64,000 nucleotides of DNA from Carnobacterium_B sp045617425 (GCF_045617425.1 NZ_JAZLIO010000022.1:150519-214518); one strand, 5' to 3'. Shown: positions 8,297-17,263, numbered from the stretch's first letter. The notes: generated from the sequence alone by a model not told the origin. Translations and numbers: made by a program.

Positions 8297-11128
8297 TTAT
8301 AAAAATTTTTCTTCATAATCAGCTTTAGTTAAAAATACTTCACGTGGTTTAGACCCTTTATTTCCTGATATAAAATTTTCATTTTCTAATGTTTCAATCA
8401 AATTAGCTGCTCGATTAAATCCTATTTTAAATTTCCGTTGAAGTGCTGACGCTGATATTTGACCCTCAGAAACAATAAACGGAAGAACGTCTTCAAATAA
8501 TTCGTCTTTTCCTTCTACTGATTCTAATTTAGCCATCAATGATTCTGGCTCAAAAAGATACCTTGAAGGTCGTTGGTCTTTTACATGTCTGACAATTCGT
8601 TCTATTTCTTTTTCAACATACGTTCCTTGAACCCGTATTGGACGGCCTGAACCATTTTCTTGGAACAACATATCTCCTCTACCAAGAAGTTTTTCTGCTC
8701 CACCTGTATCTAAAATTGTCCGCGAGTCCACCTGACTAGATACCATAAAGGCTACTCTGGTTGGAATATTGTTTTTTATCGTTCCTGTAATAACGTCTAC
8801 ACTTGGACGTTGGGTAGCCACAATTAAATGGATACCTGCTGCTCTAGCTTTTTGCGTAATTCTTGCAATAGAATCTTGCACGTCACTACTGGCAACCATC
8901 ATTAAATCGGCTAATTCATCGATGACGATTACAATATAAGGCATTTTCAATCCAAAATCATTATGTTCTTCTGCTTTTTCATTAAAGCCTTGGATATTTC
9001 GAACTCCTGCTGCTGCTAGTTTTTGATAACGTTCTTCCATTTCGTTTACTGCCCATTTTAAAGCTTCACTTGCTGCTTTAGGTTCAGAAATAACAGGAGA
9101 AAGTAAATGAGGTATTTCATTATAAGGAGCCAACTCAACTGCTTTTGGATCAATTAAAATCAACCTAACTTCACTAGGTGTAGCTTTGTACAATAGACTT
9201 ACTAAAAGCGAATTAATGAACACACTTTTACCTGAACCTGTTGCTCCCGCAATCAAACCATGAGGCATTTTATCGATAGTCGAAACAACTGCTTCTCCTG
9301 CAATATTAACTCCAATTGCAACCGTTAACGGAGAATGACTTTCTTTAAACTCTTTACTTTCCATCACTTCCGATAACATCACAGGTCTAGATTTTTTATT
9401 AGGAATTTCAATCCCTACCGAACTTTTCCCAAGAATTGGAGCTTCTATACGAATATCCTTTGCCGCTAGCGAAAGTTTTAAATCATCAGATAGGTTTGTA
9501 ATTTTGTTAACTTTTACCCCACGGCCTAGTTGAAGTTCAAATTGAGTAACTGCTGGCCCAATTGTCCAACCAATTACTTGAGCATGAATATTAAAAGCAT
9601 CTAAAGTCTCATTTAATATTTCTGCTTGTTCTAGAACCCAATCGTCAATTGCATTTGGTTCAAGTTTTACAGGTCGAAGCAAAAGATCTACAGATGGGAA
9701 CATGTAGTTTTCGTCATATACTTCTTCAGTCATTTCCAATAATGAAGTGGTAATCTCACTGTTCATCTCTACAGTATTTTCTATCTCATCTTGGTTTGAC
9801 TCTTCTATACTATTAGTAGAATTACTTTCTTCAATTTCTTCGATAAGAGTTGTTTCTGGTTGTGTTTCTGGTTGTGTTTCAATGATTTCTTGAGATTGTT
9901 CTGGTTTTTCAGTTTGTTTTAAATCATTAGTTGGAAATGTTTGTTTATCTAAATAATTCATTCGACTTAGTGCTGCCATAAGTTCCATATTTTCTATTTC
10001 TTCAGAACTTTGAATTTTAGATTTATTAAAAATCTGGGTTGATTTAATAACAGGTTTTGCTATTTTGGGTAAGGTACCCCCTTCACCAAAATACCTTGCT
10101 ACATTTTTCCCACGATTAAGTCGAATATTTTGCTCTTCCTCGATCATACCAGCTAAAGAACGAGATAATCCACGCTTTTTCTTTGGAGCATTTAACGAGC
10201 TCTCAACAATTATTGATTCAGAATTACTAGCAGCAACTTCTGTAATTTTCTCAGATAGTTCTTGTGTTGGTGTTTGAATTAAATCTACTTCTTGAATCAT
10301 TTCTATTTTTGGTAATACTTCTACTTCTTGTATCGTTTCTACTTCTGGTAATACTTCTACTTCTTGTACCGTTTCCACTTCTGATAATACTTCTACTTCT
10401 TGTACCGTTTCTATTTCTGGTAATACTTCTACCTCTTTTACCGTTTCTACTTCTGGTAATACTTCTACTTCTTGTACAGTTTCTACTTCTGGTAATACTT
10501 CTACTTCTTGTACAGTTTCTACTTCTGGCATTGCCTCTGCTTCTTGAAGTACTTCTTCTTTCTCTTCTGTATGTACAAAAGACTGGCCTGAATCATTCAA
10601 TAAATACTCTTCAAACAGCAAGAAATCTTCTGATTTCTTTTTTAATTCTAAACGAATAGTTGTGTAATTGATTTCTTTAATTTTCTTATTGGATCTCTCT
10701 TGAAATCCATGATAAGGAGAAGGAATCTTTTGAACTTTAAAAGGAGTCGAACTTCTCCCTTCTTGAAAAGGTGTAGCTGCATGTTTTAATGATTCTTTTG
10801 AATAAGTTGTTTGTTTAATTCTTTTCTCAACTTGTTTTTTTTGTTTTTTCAATTCAAGTTGTTTCTGTTGTTCCTCTTTCCCAATGGTTGAGAGATAATT
10901 TCTAACAGAAATATTGTCTTTTTGAAACGTTGTAAAATCAATTCTAGAATTTTTTCCTTCACTTTTTATTACTTTTTTAGTTGGTTGACTATTTTTATTT
11001 TTTGATTGGGGTTTTTTAATCAACTCTTCCTTACTCGCTGCGTTCTCAGCATCACGATAGAAAGGAAACTTGAATTTTTTTTGGCGATCTTGATTTTTTT
11101 CATAACTAGGTCCATCATATTTGGGCAT
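8297..11128 (-). CDS. sftA: Soluble FtsK-family DNA translocase, SftA-like
   Basis: ATP-driven DNA pump that moves chromosome ends away from the closing septum. The C-terminal half is the motor: Walker A GATGSGKS near residue 630, LILIDPKAVELAPYNEIPHL, VIVIDELADLMM and IVATQRPSVDVITG, ending in the gamma winged-helix domain. The N-terminal half has no membrane helix and is rich in lysine, glutamine and glutamate, like Bacillus SftA and unlike the membrane-anchored SpoIIIE/FtsK. Residues 201-284 are seven tandem copies of a 12-residue unit (PEVETVQEVEVL). The start ATG has AGGAGGG upstream. Position next to murC and ytpR matches Bacillus. A second FtsK elsewhere in the genome cannot be excluded. 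Confidence 0.93.
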   Translation of the reverse strand: MPKYDGPSYEKNQDRQKKFKFPFYRDAENAASKEELIKKPQSKNKNSQPTKKVIKSEGKNSRIDFTTFQKDNISVRNYLSTIGKEEQQKQLELKKQKKQVEKRIKQTTYSKESLKHAATPFQEGRSSTPFKVQKIPSPYHGFQERSNKKIKEINYTTIRLELKKKSEDFLLFEEYLLNDSGQSFVHTEEKEEVLQEAEAMPEVETVQEVEVLPEVETVQEVEVLPEVETVKEVEVLPEIETVQEVEVLSEVETVQEVEVLPEVETIQEVEVLPKIEMIQEVDLIQTPTQELSEKITEVAASNSESIIVESSLNAPKKKRGLSRSLAGMIEEEQNIRLNRGKNVARYFGEGGTLPKIAKPVIKSTQIFNKSKIQSSEEIENMELMAALSRMNYLDKQTFPTNDLKQTEKPEQSQEIIETQPETQPETTLIEEIEESNSTNSIEESNQDEIENTVEMNSEITTSLLEMTEEVYDENYMFPSVDLLLRPVKLEPNAIDDWVLEQAEILNETLDAFNIHAQVIGWTIGPAVTQFELQLGRGVKVNKITNLSDDLKLSLAAKDIRIEAPILGKSSVGIEIPNKKSRPVMLSEVMESKEFKESHSPLTVAIGVNIAGEAVVSTIDKMPHGLIAGATGSGKSVFINSLLVSLLYKATPSEVRLILIDPKAVELAPYNEIPHLLSPVISEPKAASEALKWAVNEMEERYQKLAAAGVRNIQGFNEKAEEHNDFGLKMPYIVIVIDELADLMMVASSDVQDSIARITQKARAAGIHLIVATQRPSVDVITGTIKNNIPTRVAFMVSSQVDSRTILDTGGAEKLLGRGDMLFQENGSGRPIRVQGTYVEKEIERIVRHVKDQRPSRYLFEPESLMAKLESVEGKDELFEDVLPFIVSEGQISASALQRKFKIGFNRAANLIETLENENFISGNKGSKPREVFLTKADYEEKFL
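10277..10528 (-). repeat. Seven tandem 36-bp repeats inside sftA
   Basis: Seven adjacent 36-bp units encode PEVETVQEVEVL and close variants. The first two copies are identical in protein and the last (PKIEMIQEVDLI) is the most diverged. All keep the frame. The array makes a highly acidic linker. The hydrophobic plus-strand frame opposite it is a by-product of the repeat. Confidence 0.95.
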
Positions 11129-11185
11129 GATGACCCTCCTTTCCTACCTTACTACGAATCTTAGTTTACCACAAAAAATAGCGTG

Positions 11186-11191
11186 ATTATA
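11186..11191 (-). promoter_or_regulatory. Possible sftA -10 element
   Basis: TATAAT on the minus strand about 60 bases before the sftA start. The -35 match is poor. A second candidate, TGGTAAACT, lies closer to the gene. Confidence 0.4.
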
Positions 11192-11251
11192 GGTGCTTTC
11201 TTTAAGAAACATACGATATCTTTTCAAATCAGACACAAAAAAAGACTTTAC

Positions 11252-11303
11252 AAAAAGCCCACTTTCAAAAAATACATTTCTTGTTTTTTGAAAGTGGGCT
11301 TTT
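11252..11303 (-). terminator. Intrinsic terminator after ytpR
   Basis: AAAGCCCACTTTCAAAAAA pairs with the complementary arm ending GAAAGTGGGCTTT, a stem of about 19 bp, followed on the minus strand by T residues. It ends the pepA-ytpP-usp-ytpR group. Confidence 0.9.
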
Positions 11304-11319
11304 GAGCCTTTATACTAAA

Positions 11320-11931
11320 TTAATTCAATTGAAATGGTTCACCTGTTCCGGCTGAATCTGGCAATACTAAAATCCCTTTTTGTTCTGGAACACCTTTTAA
11401 ATTTAATTCTCGAGCTGAGCAAATCATACCATGACTTGGTTCTCCTCTTAACTCTCCATCCCATATAGCCATTCCGTTAGGCATCATAGCACCTACTTTA
11501 GCAACCACAACTTTTTGGCCTTGAGCAATGTTAGATGCCCCACAAACTATTTGAAGTATTTCCCCATTATCTACCTCAGTTTGCGTAATAGATAAATGAT
11601 CTGAGTCAGGATGAGCAACACATTCTTTTACTTCTCCGATTACAAATTTTGGAGATTCATCTGACTCCAAAGTATCGGAAAATCCAGCCAAAGCAATTGC
11701 TTCATTTAAGCTGTTTATGTTTTCCTTAGTCAAAAATACTTGCCCCGTTCCCTCAATAGCAATAAATTGAGAACTATTGAAAAAATTATAACCAACTGTT
11801 TGGTTGGTTGATTCTTTAAAAATGCGAACAACATCCTGTTTTTTTTCAAAATTTTGTTCTTTAGGTTCACTATTGTCTAACATAACAATAAGAGTGTCCC
11901 CAATGCCTGCTTTATTATAAATACTAATCAT
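11320..11931 (-). CDS. ytpR: YtpR-like tRNA-binding-domain protein
   Basis: Stand-alone relative of the PheT N-terminal EMAP/tRNA-binding domain; its role is not firmly known. A short N-terminal domain starts at MISIYNKAGIGDTLIVML. The OB-fold tRNA-binding domain follows from about residue 90 (FVIGEVKECVAHPDSDHL, LQIVCGASNIAQGQKVVVA, MICSARELNL). I start at ATG 11931, where the family starts and GAGGAAG is upstream. The start overlaps the last 8 bases of the stress-protein gene, so the two are probably translationally coupled. It is 203 residues and the last gene before a strong terminator. Confidence 0.9.
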   Translation of the reverse strand: MISIYNKAGIGDTLIVMLDNSEPKEQNFEKKQDVVRIFKESTNQTVGYNFFNSSQFIAIEGTGQVFLTKENINSLNEAIALAGFSDTLESDESPKFVIGEVKECVAHPDSDHLSITQTEVDNGEILQIVCGASNIAQGQKVVVAKVGAMMPNGMAIWDGELRGEPSHGMICSARELNLKGVPEQKGILVLPDSAGTGEPFQLN

Positions 11932-12418
11932 TATTAACTTCCTCTTCTTGTTTTTTATTTCGTACAACTAGCACGTCACAAGGAGCATGACGAGTAATAT
12001 ATTCACTCACACTACCCATCATCCATCTTTCAACAGCATTCATACCCGTGTGCCCCACCACAATTAAATCTATTTGGTAATCATTCGGTATGTCTTGAGT
12101 TAATTCTATTTTTGGAGCGCCTTGTACCATGATTGTTTCAACTTTTTTTAAATTATGTTTGGTAGCTTCTTTTTTATACTCTTTTAAAAGATTTTCCATT
12201 ATTTCCTTGTCCGTATCAATTCCGATTGCATCTATAGCAGTTATACCCGCAGTATCTATCATTCCTAAAGCATAAGAGTTTACATCAAAAACATGAGCAA
12301 TAATTAATTCACTGTTGTTTCTTTCCGCTATTTTAATAGCCTTTGTAAGTGCGTTTTCTGAAGATTCACTTCCATCTACTGCTATCAGTATACGTTGGTA
12401 TTGTTGTGTATCTAACAT
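11924..12418 (-). CDS. Universal stress protein, UspA family
   Basis: Small cytoplasmic ATP-binding stress protein of 164 residues; its exact role cannot be read from sequence. It shows the family start QRILIAVDGSESSENAL and, near the C-terminus, the G-2x-G-9x-G-S nucleotide motif in VVGHTGMNAVERWMMGSVSEY, so it should be the ATP-binding type. I start at ATG 12418, with AGGAG 8 bases upstream; an in-frame ATG at 12439 lacks a ribosome binding site. It sits between ytpP and ytpR and overlaps ytpR. In Bacillus this slot holds ytpQ, so the gene content here differs. Confidence 0.92.
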   Translation of the reverse strand: MLDTQQYQRILIAVDGSESSENALTKAIKIAERNNSELIIAHVFDVNSYALGMIDTAGITAIDAIGIDTDKEIMENLLKEYKKEATKHNLKKVETIMVQGAPKIELTQDIPNDYQIDLIVVGHTGMNAVERWMMGSVSEYITRHAPCDVLVVRNKKQEEEVNND

Positions 12419-12451
12419 AATCACATCTCCTCTTATCATTTTAGTTATCCA

Positions 12452-12769
12452 TTAAAGAGTTGCTATAAACTGCTCTATTTCTTCTTTAGTTTTGCGGTCT
12501 TTGTTTACAAAGCGTCCAGTCTCTTCTCCATTTTCAAATGCCACAAAACTAGGAATTCCAAAAATAGACAAATCGCCACAAAGATCAATAAATTTATCAC
12601 GGTCGACTTCTACAAAATCAATTTCAGAATGGTTTTCGATTATTTCAGGCATAATTGGTTTAATAAATTGACAATCCCCACACCAATCAGCGGTGAAAAA
12701 GAAAATCGTTTTTCTTTTACTTTCTTTAACCATTATATAAAATTCCTCAACTGTATTTAATAATTCCAT
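12452..12769 (-). CDS. ytpP: Thioredoxin-like protein YtpP
   Basis: Thioredoxin-fold protein of 105 residues with the redox motif WCGDC in FFFTADWCGDCQFIKP (about residues 28-43) and the cis-proline segment FGIPSFVAFENGEE. It probably reduces or isomerises thiols in the cytoplasm, since no signal peptide or membrane segment is seen. I start at ATG 12769, with AGAGGA 8 bases upstream. A GTG start directly after the pepA stop would add eight residues but has no ribosome binding site. It is closely packed behind the aminopeptidase, as in the Bacillus ytoP-ytpP order. Confidence 0.92.
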   Translation of the reverse strand: MELLNTVEEFYIMVKESKRKTIFFFTADWCGDCQFIKPIMPEIIENHSEIDFVEVDRDKFIDLCGDLSIFGIPSFVAFENGEETGRFVNKDRKTKEEIEQFIATL

Positions 12770-12793
12770 TTTAATAGTCCTCTCTGTGTTCAC

Positions 12794-13873
12794 TTAATTA
12801 TTTTTCATAATCGTTTCAAACGTACTGCGGTCTAAAGTACGTGCAACTTGCACAACCATTTCTTTTGCTGCTGCATAATCATCTATATGAAAGACCGTTT
12901 GATGTGTGTGGATATAACGAGCGCACACACCAATGACTGCACTAGGAACCCCATTATTCATTTGATGAGCTGCGCCAGCATCTGTACCACCTTTAGAAAC
13001 AAAATATTGATAAGGAATATTGTGTGTTGCTGCAGTATCAAGCAAGAACTCACGCATTCCTTTTAAAGTAATCATTCCTGGATCTTGGATTCTCAATAAA
13101 AATCCTTCTCCAAGATGACCAAATTTAGTTTTGTCTCCTGTTAAGTCATCAGCAGGTGAACAGTCTACAGCAAAAAACAAATCTGGTTTAAATTGATGAA
13201 CCGCTCCTTTTGCTCCACGTAAACCTACTTCTTCCTGAACATTAGCACCAGCAATTAATGTATTAGGAAGTTCCTCACCCTGTAGTTCTTTTAAGGCTTC
13301 AATAACAACAGTTGTACCATAGCGATTATCCCAAGCCTTGCTTAGAACTTTTTTGCCATTAGCCATTTTTATCGTTTCCACATCAGGTACGATGGCATCC
13401 CCTGGGCGTACACCAAATGCTTCAGCTTCTTCTTTAGAATCAAAACCTGCATCAAATAAAATGTCGGCGATATCCAATTTGCTCCCAGCTCCATCTTTGC
13501 CTCTTAACAAGTGAGGTGGAACAGAGGAAGAAACACACGGGTAGTCGCCTTTAGCTGTTTGAAGCGTAAAACGTTGTGCTGAAACAACATACGGATTCCA
13601 TCCACCTAGAGGTACAACTCTAAATAAACCTTGTTTTGAAATGCTAGCTATCATAAAACCAACTTCATCCATATGAGCAGCTACCATAATTTTCGGTGCA
13701 TTTTCCATCTTACTTTTGCGAATTCCAAAAATACCTCCAAGACCATCTTGCTGAACTTCATCTACTAATGGAGTCATTTCTTCACGCATAATATCCCGTA
13801 CACGGTGTTCAAAACCACTCGTTCCTTGTGCTTCGGTTAATTTCTTGATTAAGTCAAATGTTTTATCTTCCAT
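12794..13873 (-). CDS. pepA: M42-family glutamyl/leucyl aminopeptidase (YtoP/PepA-like)
   Basis: Di-metal aminopeptidase of the M42 family (large tetrahedral complexes in characterised members). It shows the metal and catalytic motifs in order: AAHMDEVGF (H and D), KAWDNRYGTTV (bridging D), NVQEEVGLRGA (catalytic EE), FFAVDCSPADD (D) and the late histidine in RYIHTHQTVF. The 359 residues fit the family. Gram-positive PepA in lactic bacteria releases N-terminal Glu or Asp; which substrate applies here is inference. It heads the group with ytpP, usp and ytpR and is divergent from the PepSY-like gene, sharing a 178-base promoter region. Confidence 0.93.
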   Translation of the reverse strand: MEDKTFDLIKKLTEAQGTSGFEHRVRDIMREEMTPLVDEVQQDGLGGIFGIRKSKMENAPKIMVAAHMDEVGFMIASISKQGLFRVVPLGGWNPYVVSAQRFTLQTAKGDYPCVSSSVPPHLLRGKDGAGSKLDIADILFDAGFDSKEEAEAFGVRPGDAIVPDVETIKMANGKKVLSKAWDNRYGTTVVIEALKELQGEELPNTLIAGANVQEEVGLRGAKGAVHQFKPDLFFAVDCSPADDLTGDKTKFGHLGEGFLLRIQDPGMITLKGMREFLLDTAATHNIPYQYFVSKGGTDAGAAHQMNNGVPSAVIGVCARYIHTHQTVFHIDDYAAAKEMVVQVARTLDRSTFETIMKNN

Positions 13874-13945
13874 TAGTATTTTCCCATATAGGTTTTCTTA
13901 CTTCAACCTACATGATCTATCCCCCTTATAAATTCTATTTATTCT

Positions 13946-13951
13946 ATTATA
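13946..13951 (-). promoter_or_regulatory. -10 element for the pepA-ytpP-usp-ytpR group
   Basis: TATAAT on the minus strand about 75 bases before pepA; the -35 match is weak. A short inverted repeat (TAGGTT with AACCTA, near 13890-13912) lies in the leader. Confidence 0.5.
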
Positions 13952-14007
13952 CCTTAAATCAAATTAATTTTAAGAAGGAATGCTTTAATTTCATTTATTT
14001 TTAAACA

Positions 14008-14016
14008 TGGTATACT
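14008..14016 (+). promoter_or_regulatory. Extended -10 element for the YtzB-like gene
   Basis: TGGTATACT on the plus strand, 36 bases before the start codon, with GGGGAG as ribosome binding site between. Confidence 0.6.
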
Positions 14017-14051
14017 ATAAAAAAATAATATTAGATTGGGGAGTTTATTAA

Positions 14052-14390
14052 ATGGTATGTAAAACAAAAGAAACAACACCATATATTTTAGCTGGCGGCT
14101 TACTTTTTGGAGCTGGATTAACTTGCGGCTATTTTCTTCATAAACTAATCACTGCAAAAAAAGCAATCCATGGAGATACCATTCTAAAATACGTAAAACA
14201 ATTATTTCTAAAAGAAGGACCTGTAGAAGGTTCATGGATAGAATTACAAAAAGTTCCTTTACAAAAATTTGCGCTTAAAACAGATGTTTATTATGGCGGA
14301 ATTTCAAGAATTGAAGAAGACCAACTTGTTCAGTATGAATTTATCGCAGATGCTTACACCGGAAGTATTTTGGATTTATATCGTATTTAA
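14052..14390 (+). CDS. PepSY-like small membrane protein, YtzB-like
   Basis: 112-residue protein with one hydrophobic segment at about residues 11-32 (YILAGGLLFGAGLTCGYFLH), then a short PepSY-type domain outside the membrane (YGGISRIEEDQLVQYEFIADAYTGSILDLYRI). PepSY domains are thought to inhibit or chaperone peptidases or to sense envelope state; no activity is known for this one. The start ATG has GGGGAG upstream. It is one of the few plus-strand genes here and sits back to back with the aminopeptidase, the same position as ytzB beside ytoP in Bacillus. A shared terminator separates it from trmB. Confidence 0.75.
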   Translation: MVCKTKETTPYILAGGLLFGAGLTCGYFLHKLITAKKAIHGDTILKYVKQLFLKEGPVEGSWIELQKVPLQKFALKTDVYYGGISRIEEDQLVQYEFIADAYTGSILDLYRI

Positions 14391-14391
14391 C

Positions 14392-14438
14392 AAAAAAAGC
14401 ATTAAAACAAGAATCAATTCTTGTTTTAATGCTTTTTT
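14392..14438. terminator. Bidirectional terminator between the YtzB-like gene and trmB
   Basis: AAAAAAGCATTAAAACAAGA pairs with the complementary arm, giving a stem of about 20 bp with T runs on both strands. It overlaps the trmB stop. Confidence 0.9.
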
Positions 14439-15087
14439 ATTTGGTTTTTTTAGGGAATTTTGCTACTACACGATAAATCCGACTACCTCTCGAAGAAAAT
14501 TTCTCTTCATATTCAGTCCTCACATTACCCTCAAAATCACTCTCATGTAAATTTAACCATACTTGTTCAAGTGTCATGCCGTACTTTGAAAAACTGCTCA
14601 ATGAATATTCAAATAGTCCTTGATTATCCGTTTTAAAATGAATTTCGCCTTCAGATACAAGGATAATCTCATAACTTTCTAAAAAACTTTTATACGTTAA
14701 ACGTCTTTTTTCATGGCGAGTTTTTGGCCATGGGTCAGAAAAGTTTAAATAAACTTGGTCAACTTCTCCTTCTGCAAAATATTGGGTTACAGAACCCCCA
14801 TTAACGTGTAATAATTGAAGATTCGGTAATTGTTCCTCAATCAATCTATCTAGTGCAACAACTATGACACTCATCTGAAGTTCAATACCAATATAATTGA
14901 TTTCTGGGTGTAATTTTGCCATTTCAGTAATAAAACGACCTTTTCCTGTACCGACTTCAATATGAATAGGGTGATCATTGCCAAATCTTTCGTGCCATTT
15001 TCCTACCCAATTATCAGGTTGTTCTGGTATATACTGAGGGTAATCAGCAATTTTTTGTGGTGCATTTGGTTTATTTCTTAAACGCAT
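14437..15087 (-). CDS. trmB: tRNA (guanine-N7-)-methyltransferase TrmB
   Basis: SAM-dependent enzyme that makes m7G46 in the tRNA variable loop. The SAM-binding loop is IHIEVGTGKGRFITEMAKLHP, followed by NYIGIELQ and the family signature VYLNFSDPWPKTRHEKRRLT. It is 216 residues, the usual size. I start at MRLRNKPNAPQKI (ATG 15087), with GGAG 9 bases upstream; an upstream ATG at 15102 lacks a site. It lies downstream of ccrZ as in Bacillus (ytmQ-ytmP), with a terminator between the two. Confidence 0.95.
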   Translation of the reverse strand: MRLRNKPNAPQKIADYPQYIPEQPDNWVGKWHERFGNDHPIHIEVGTGKGRFITEMAKLHPEINYIGIELQMSVIVVALDRLIEEQLPNLQLLHVNGGSVTQYFAEGEVDQVYLNFSDPWPKTRHEKRRLTYKSFLESYEIILVSEGEIHFKTDNQGLFEYSLSSFSKYGMTLEQVWLNLHESDFEGNVRTEYEEKFSSRGSRIYRVVAKFPKKTK

Positions 15088-15141
15088 ATTCTTATTCTCC
15101 ATTCTTTTTAATATTCCATTTTTTTTACTAGTTACATAGAA

Positions 15142-15171
15142 AAATCCTCTTCAAAAACAGGAAGAGGATTT
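15142..15171 (-). terminator. Intrinsic terminator after ccrZ
   Basis: AAATCCTCTTC pairs perfectly with GAAGAGGATTT across an 8-base loop and is followed on the minus strand by T residues. Confidence 0.85.
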
Positions 15172-15193
15172 GAATAAATGCTAAAGCTAATCA

Positions 15194-15991
15194 TTAATTA
15201 AAAAAATAATTTTGGCCTTGATAAAGAGTTTGTAACATAATAATGTCTTTATTCATTTCATGAAATCTGGTTTCGTTATGGTGTTTTTTTGTTTGAATCA
15301 AATAATTCATTAATGCATACCACATAATACGCGTTTTCAACTCTTCAGTTAGCTCCGTATTATAATGAATTAACCAATCAACCCAGTTATCTTTTGGTAC
15401 ATATTGACAAAGCAACATACTCAGATCCATAGCTGGATCACATAGCATAGCTGAATCCCAATCAACTAGATAAAGACGGTTCTCATCTGATAAAAGCCAA
15501 TTTTTCCGGTAAATATCTCCATGGCAAACTTTTGTTTCAACCATATTCATTAATTCTACTTCTGCTTTTAGTTTTTCTATTATTCGTGATAGTAACGGAT
15601 GATTGTATAAATCTAAAGGCAAGTTATCTTCATATTTGTGAATTAATTGATCAGGTGTAACAATTTCACCGCCTACACGAGCAAGCATTCTTCTCAATGT
15701 AGTAGAATTATGTATTCGACTAATGAGTTTTGCAACCTGTGGGGAGGACATTTCTGTTTTAGTAAGTGCTCTTCCATTTAACCACTCTTGAGCGGTTAGT
15801 ACATCTCCATTACCGATGCGTTTTGTCCACATCAATCTTGGTGTAATCCCCTCAACAGATAATGCAGCTAAAAAAGGTGAAGAATTTCGCTTCAAAAAAA
15901 GCTTTTCTTCTGCCCTTGTACCCATATACGCTTGTCCAGTGTCACCACCAACGGGATGCAATTTCCATCCAGAATCTATTTCAAAATCCAT
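15194..15991 (-). CDS. ccrZ: CcrZ/YtmP-family sugar kinase-like cell-cycle regulator
   Basis: Aminoglycoside/choline-kinase-fold protein of 265 residues. The catalytic loop is VCHGDIYRKNWLLSDENR near residue 175 and the metal-binding motif is LYLVDWDSAMLCDPAMDLS. Orthologs (CcrZ in Streptococcus pneumoniae, YtmP in Bacillus) tie replication initiation to division. The trmB neighbour and the family pattern support this assignment over an antibiotic phosphotransferase. AAGGA precedes the ATG. A 411-base non-coding gap lies upstream. Confidence 0.85.
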   Translation of the reverse strand: MDFEIDSGWKLHPVGGDTGQAYMGTRAEEKLFLKRNSSPFLAALSVEGITPRLMWTKRIGNGDVLTAQEWLNGRALTKTEMSSPQVAKLISRIHNSTTLRRMLARVGGEIVTPDQLIHKYEDNLPLDLYNHPLLSRIIEKLKAEVELMNMVETKVCHGDIYRKNWLLSDENRLYLVDWDSAMLCDPAMDLSMLLCQYVPKDNWVDWLIHYNTELTEELKTRIMWYALMNYLIQTKKHHNETRFHEMNKDIIMLQTLYQGQNYFFN

Positions 15992-16402
15992 ACCAAATCA
16001 TTCCTTGCTTTATATTCTGAAACATTTCTACACAGACGTGAAAAGCAAAACGGGATTGTAACATCTTATTCGAATAAGCGAAAAAATTTAAACCCGTTAA
16101 ACCAATAACACTAAATCATTTTTATAGTTTACCAGTAAAGCCAGACAAAAAAAGGACAGATATCACAAAAGACATCTATCTTTCTGTTCATTTCCTATTT
16201 TAGATAGAATTTCATTCTACGTCAAGCATATATACGTTCTTTTTCTACAAATGCGTTTATTTTATTTCTACAAAAATAGAAGATAGAACTAGGCACAAGT
16301 CATTCATTACTTTTGATTTTTTAACACTTATTTTTGTTGGTGCTATCTTTACACAAAGAGAATCAGCCAAACAAAAGAGTTTGGCTGATTCTCTGATGAT
16401 CT
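15992..16402. other. Intergenic region between ccrZ and dat
   Basis: 411 bases upstream of ccrZ. The right end holds the dat terminator (16357-16394). The rest is AT-rich with no credible gene. Weak -10-like hexamers lie on the minus strand (TATAAA near 16125, TACAAT near 16050), but I cannot pick a promoter. Confidence 0.5.
16357..16394 (-). terminator. Strong hairpin after dat
   Basis: AGAGAATCAGCCAAAC pairs perfectly with GTTTGGCTGATTCTCT (16 bp, 6-base loop). The T run on the minus side is short, but its position just past the stop fits a terminator. Confidence 0.75.
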
Positions 16403-17263
16403 CTATCTTATTTGTCCACACTCTTTTTCAACAGCATTAACGTATAACTGCTGAAGTTTTTCAACAACAACTCCACGTTTTCCATGTCCAACAGGATTTC
16501 CATCTATACTTATGATAGGAACAGCTTCCATCGTGGTACTTGAAGCAAATACTTCATCTGCCTTTTTCAAATCATCTATAGTAAAGCTTTCTTCTTTAAC
16601 TAACATTCCTGCTTCCCGAGCAACTTTTAACAACATTATCTTAGTAACTCCAGGTAGAACAAGATTACCATCTGGATGTGTATAGATAGTATCATCTTTA
16701 ATCATCCATACATTTGAAGAAGAACATTCTGTAACGATACCATCACGGTGCAAAATTGCTTCATCTCCACCTTTTTTATGGGCTTCGTGCTTAGCCATGA
16801 TATTTCCCAGTAAACTAATCGATTTAATGTCGCATCTCAACCATCGCATATCAGGTACAATAAAAGCGGACATCCCTTGATCCATTTTTTCTTGATCTCG
16901 TGGAACAATTGTAGTTGTTGCTGTAAATACTGGTGGTACTAACTCTGGATCAGTATACGTGTGATTTCTGGGGATTCCAATTCCTCTGGTTACTTGCATG
17001 TAAATATTACCAGTTTCAATATCATTTTCTTTAATCAATGTACTTAAAAGGTGGTTTAATTCCTCTTTTGTAAAAGGCATGACTAGTTCGATTTTTTCAG
17101 CACTTGAAAACAAACGATTTACATGTTCATCCAACATAAAAAATTTACCATTATAAACTCTTACAACGTCATAAATACCATCTGCAAACTGATAACCTCT
17201 GTCTTCCATATCGATTTTAACTTCACTACGTTCGACAATTTGATTATTCCAAATAACTTTCAT
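16403..17263 (-). CDS. dat: D-amino acid aminotransferase
   Basis: PLP-dependent fold-type IV enzyme that interconverts D-alanine and D-glutamate with their keto acids, supplying D-amino acids for the wall. The start VIWNNQIVERSEVKIDMEDR and GYQFADGIYDVVRVYNGK closely follow thermophilic Bacillus D-amino acid transaminase. The PLP lysine is in LLGNIMAKHEAHKKGGDEA. The C-terminal SSTTMEAVPI binds the cofactor phosphate. Length is 286 residues. A branched-chain transaminase is less likely given the N-terminus. It is followed by a strong hairpin and appears monocistronic. Confidence 0.93.
   Translation of the reverse strand: MKVIWNNQIVERSEVKIDMEDRGYQFADGIYDVVRVYNGKFFMLDEHVNRLFSSAEKIELVMPFTKEELNHLLSTLIKENDIETGNIYMQVTRGIGIPRNHTYTDPELVPPVFTATTTIVPRDQEKMDQGMSAFIVPDMRWLRCDIKSISLLGNIMAKHEAHKKGGDEAILHRDGIVTECSSSNVWMIKDDTIYTHPDGNLVLPGVTKIMLLKVAREAGMLVKEESFTIDDLKKADEVFASSTTMEAVPIISIDGNPVGHGKRGVVVEKLQQLYVNAVEKECGQIR

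Noticed and set aside
10277..10528. Regular 36-bp repeats that might suggest a CRISPR array
   Set aside because: There are no unique spacers, the units are contiguous and diverge by codon changes, and they lie in frame inside sftA.
10264..10659. Long hydrophobic leucine-rich reading frame on the plus strand
   Set aside because: It is the reverse of the acidic repeat array in sftA; the sftA frame has a ribosome binding site and a full FtsK motor.
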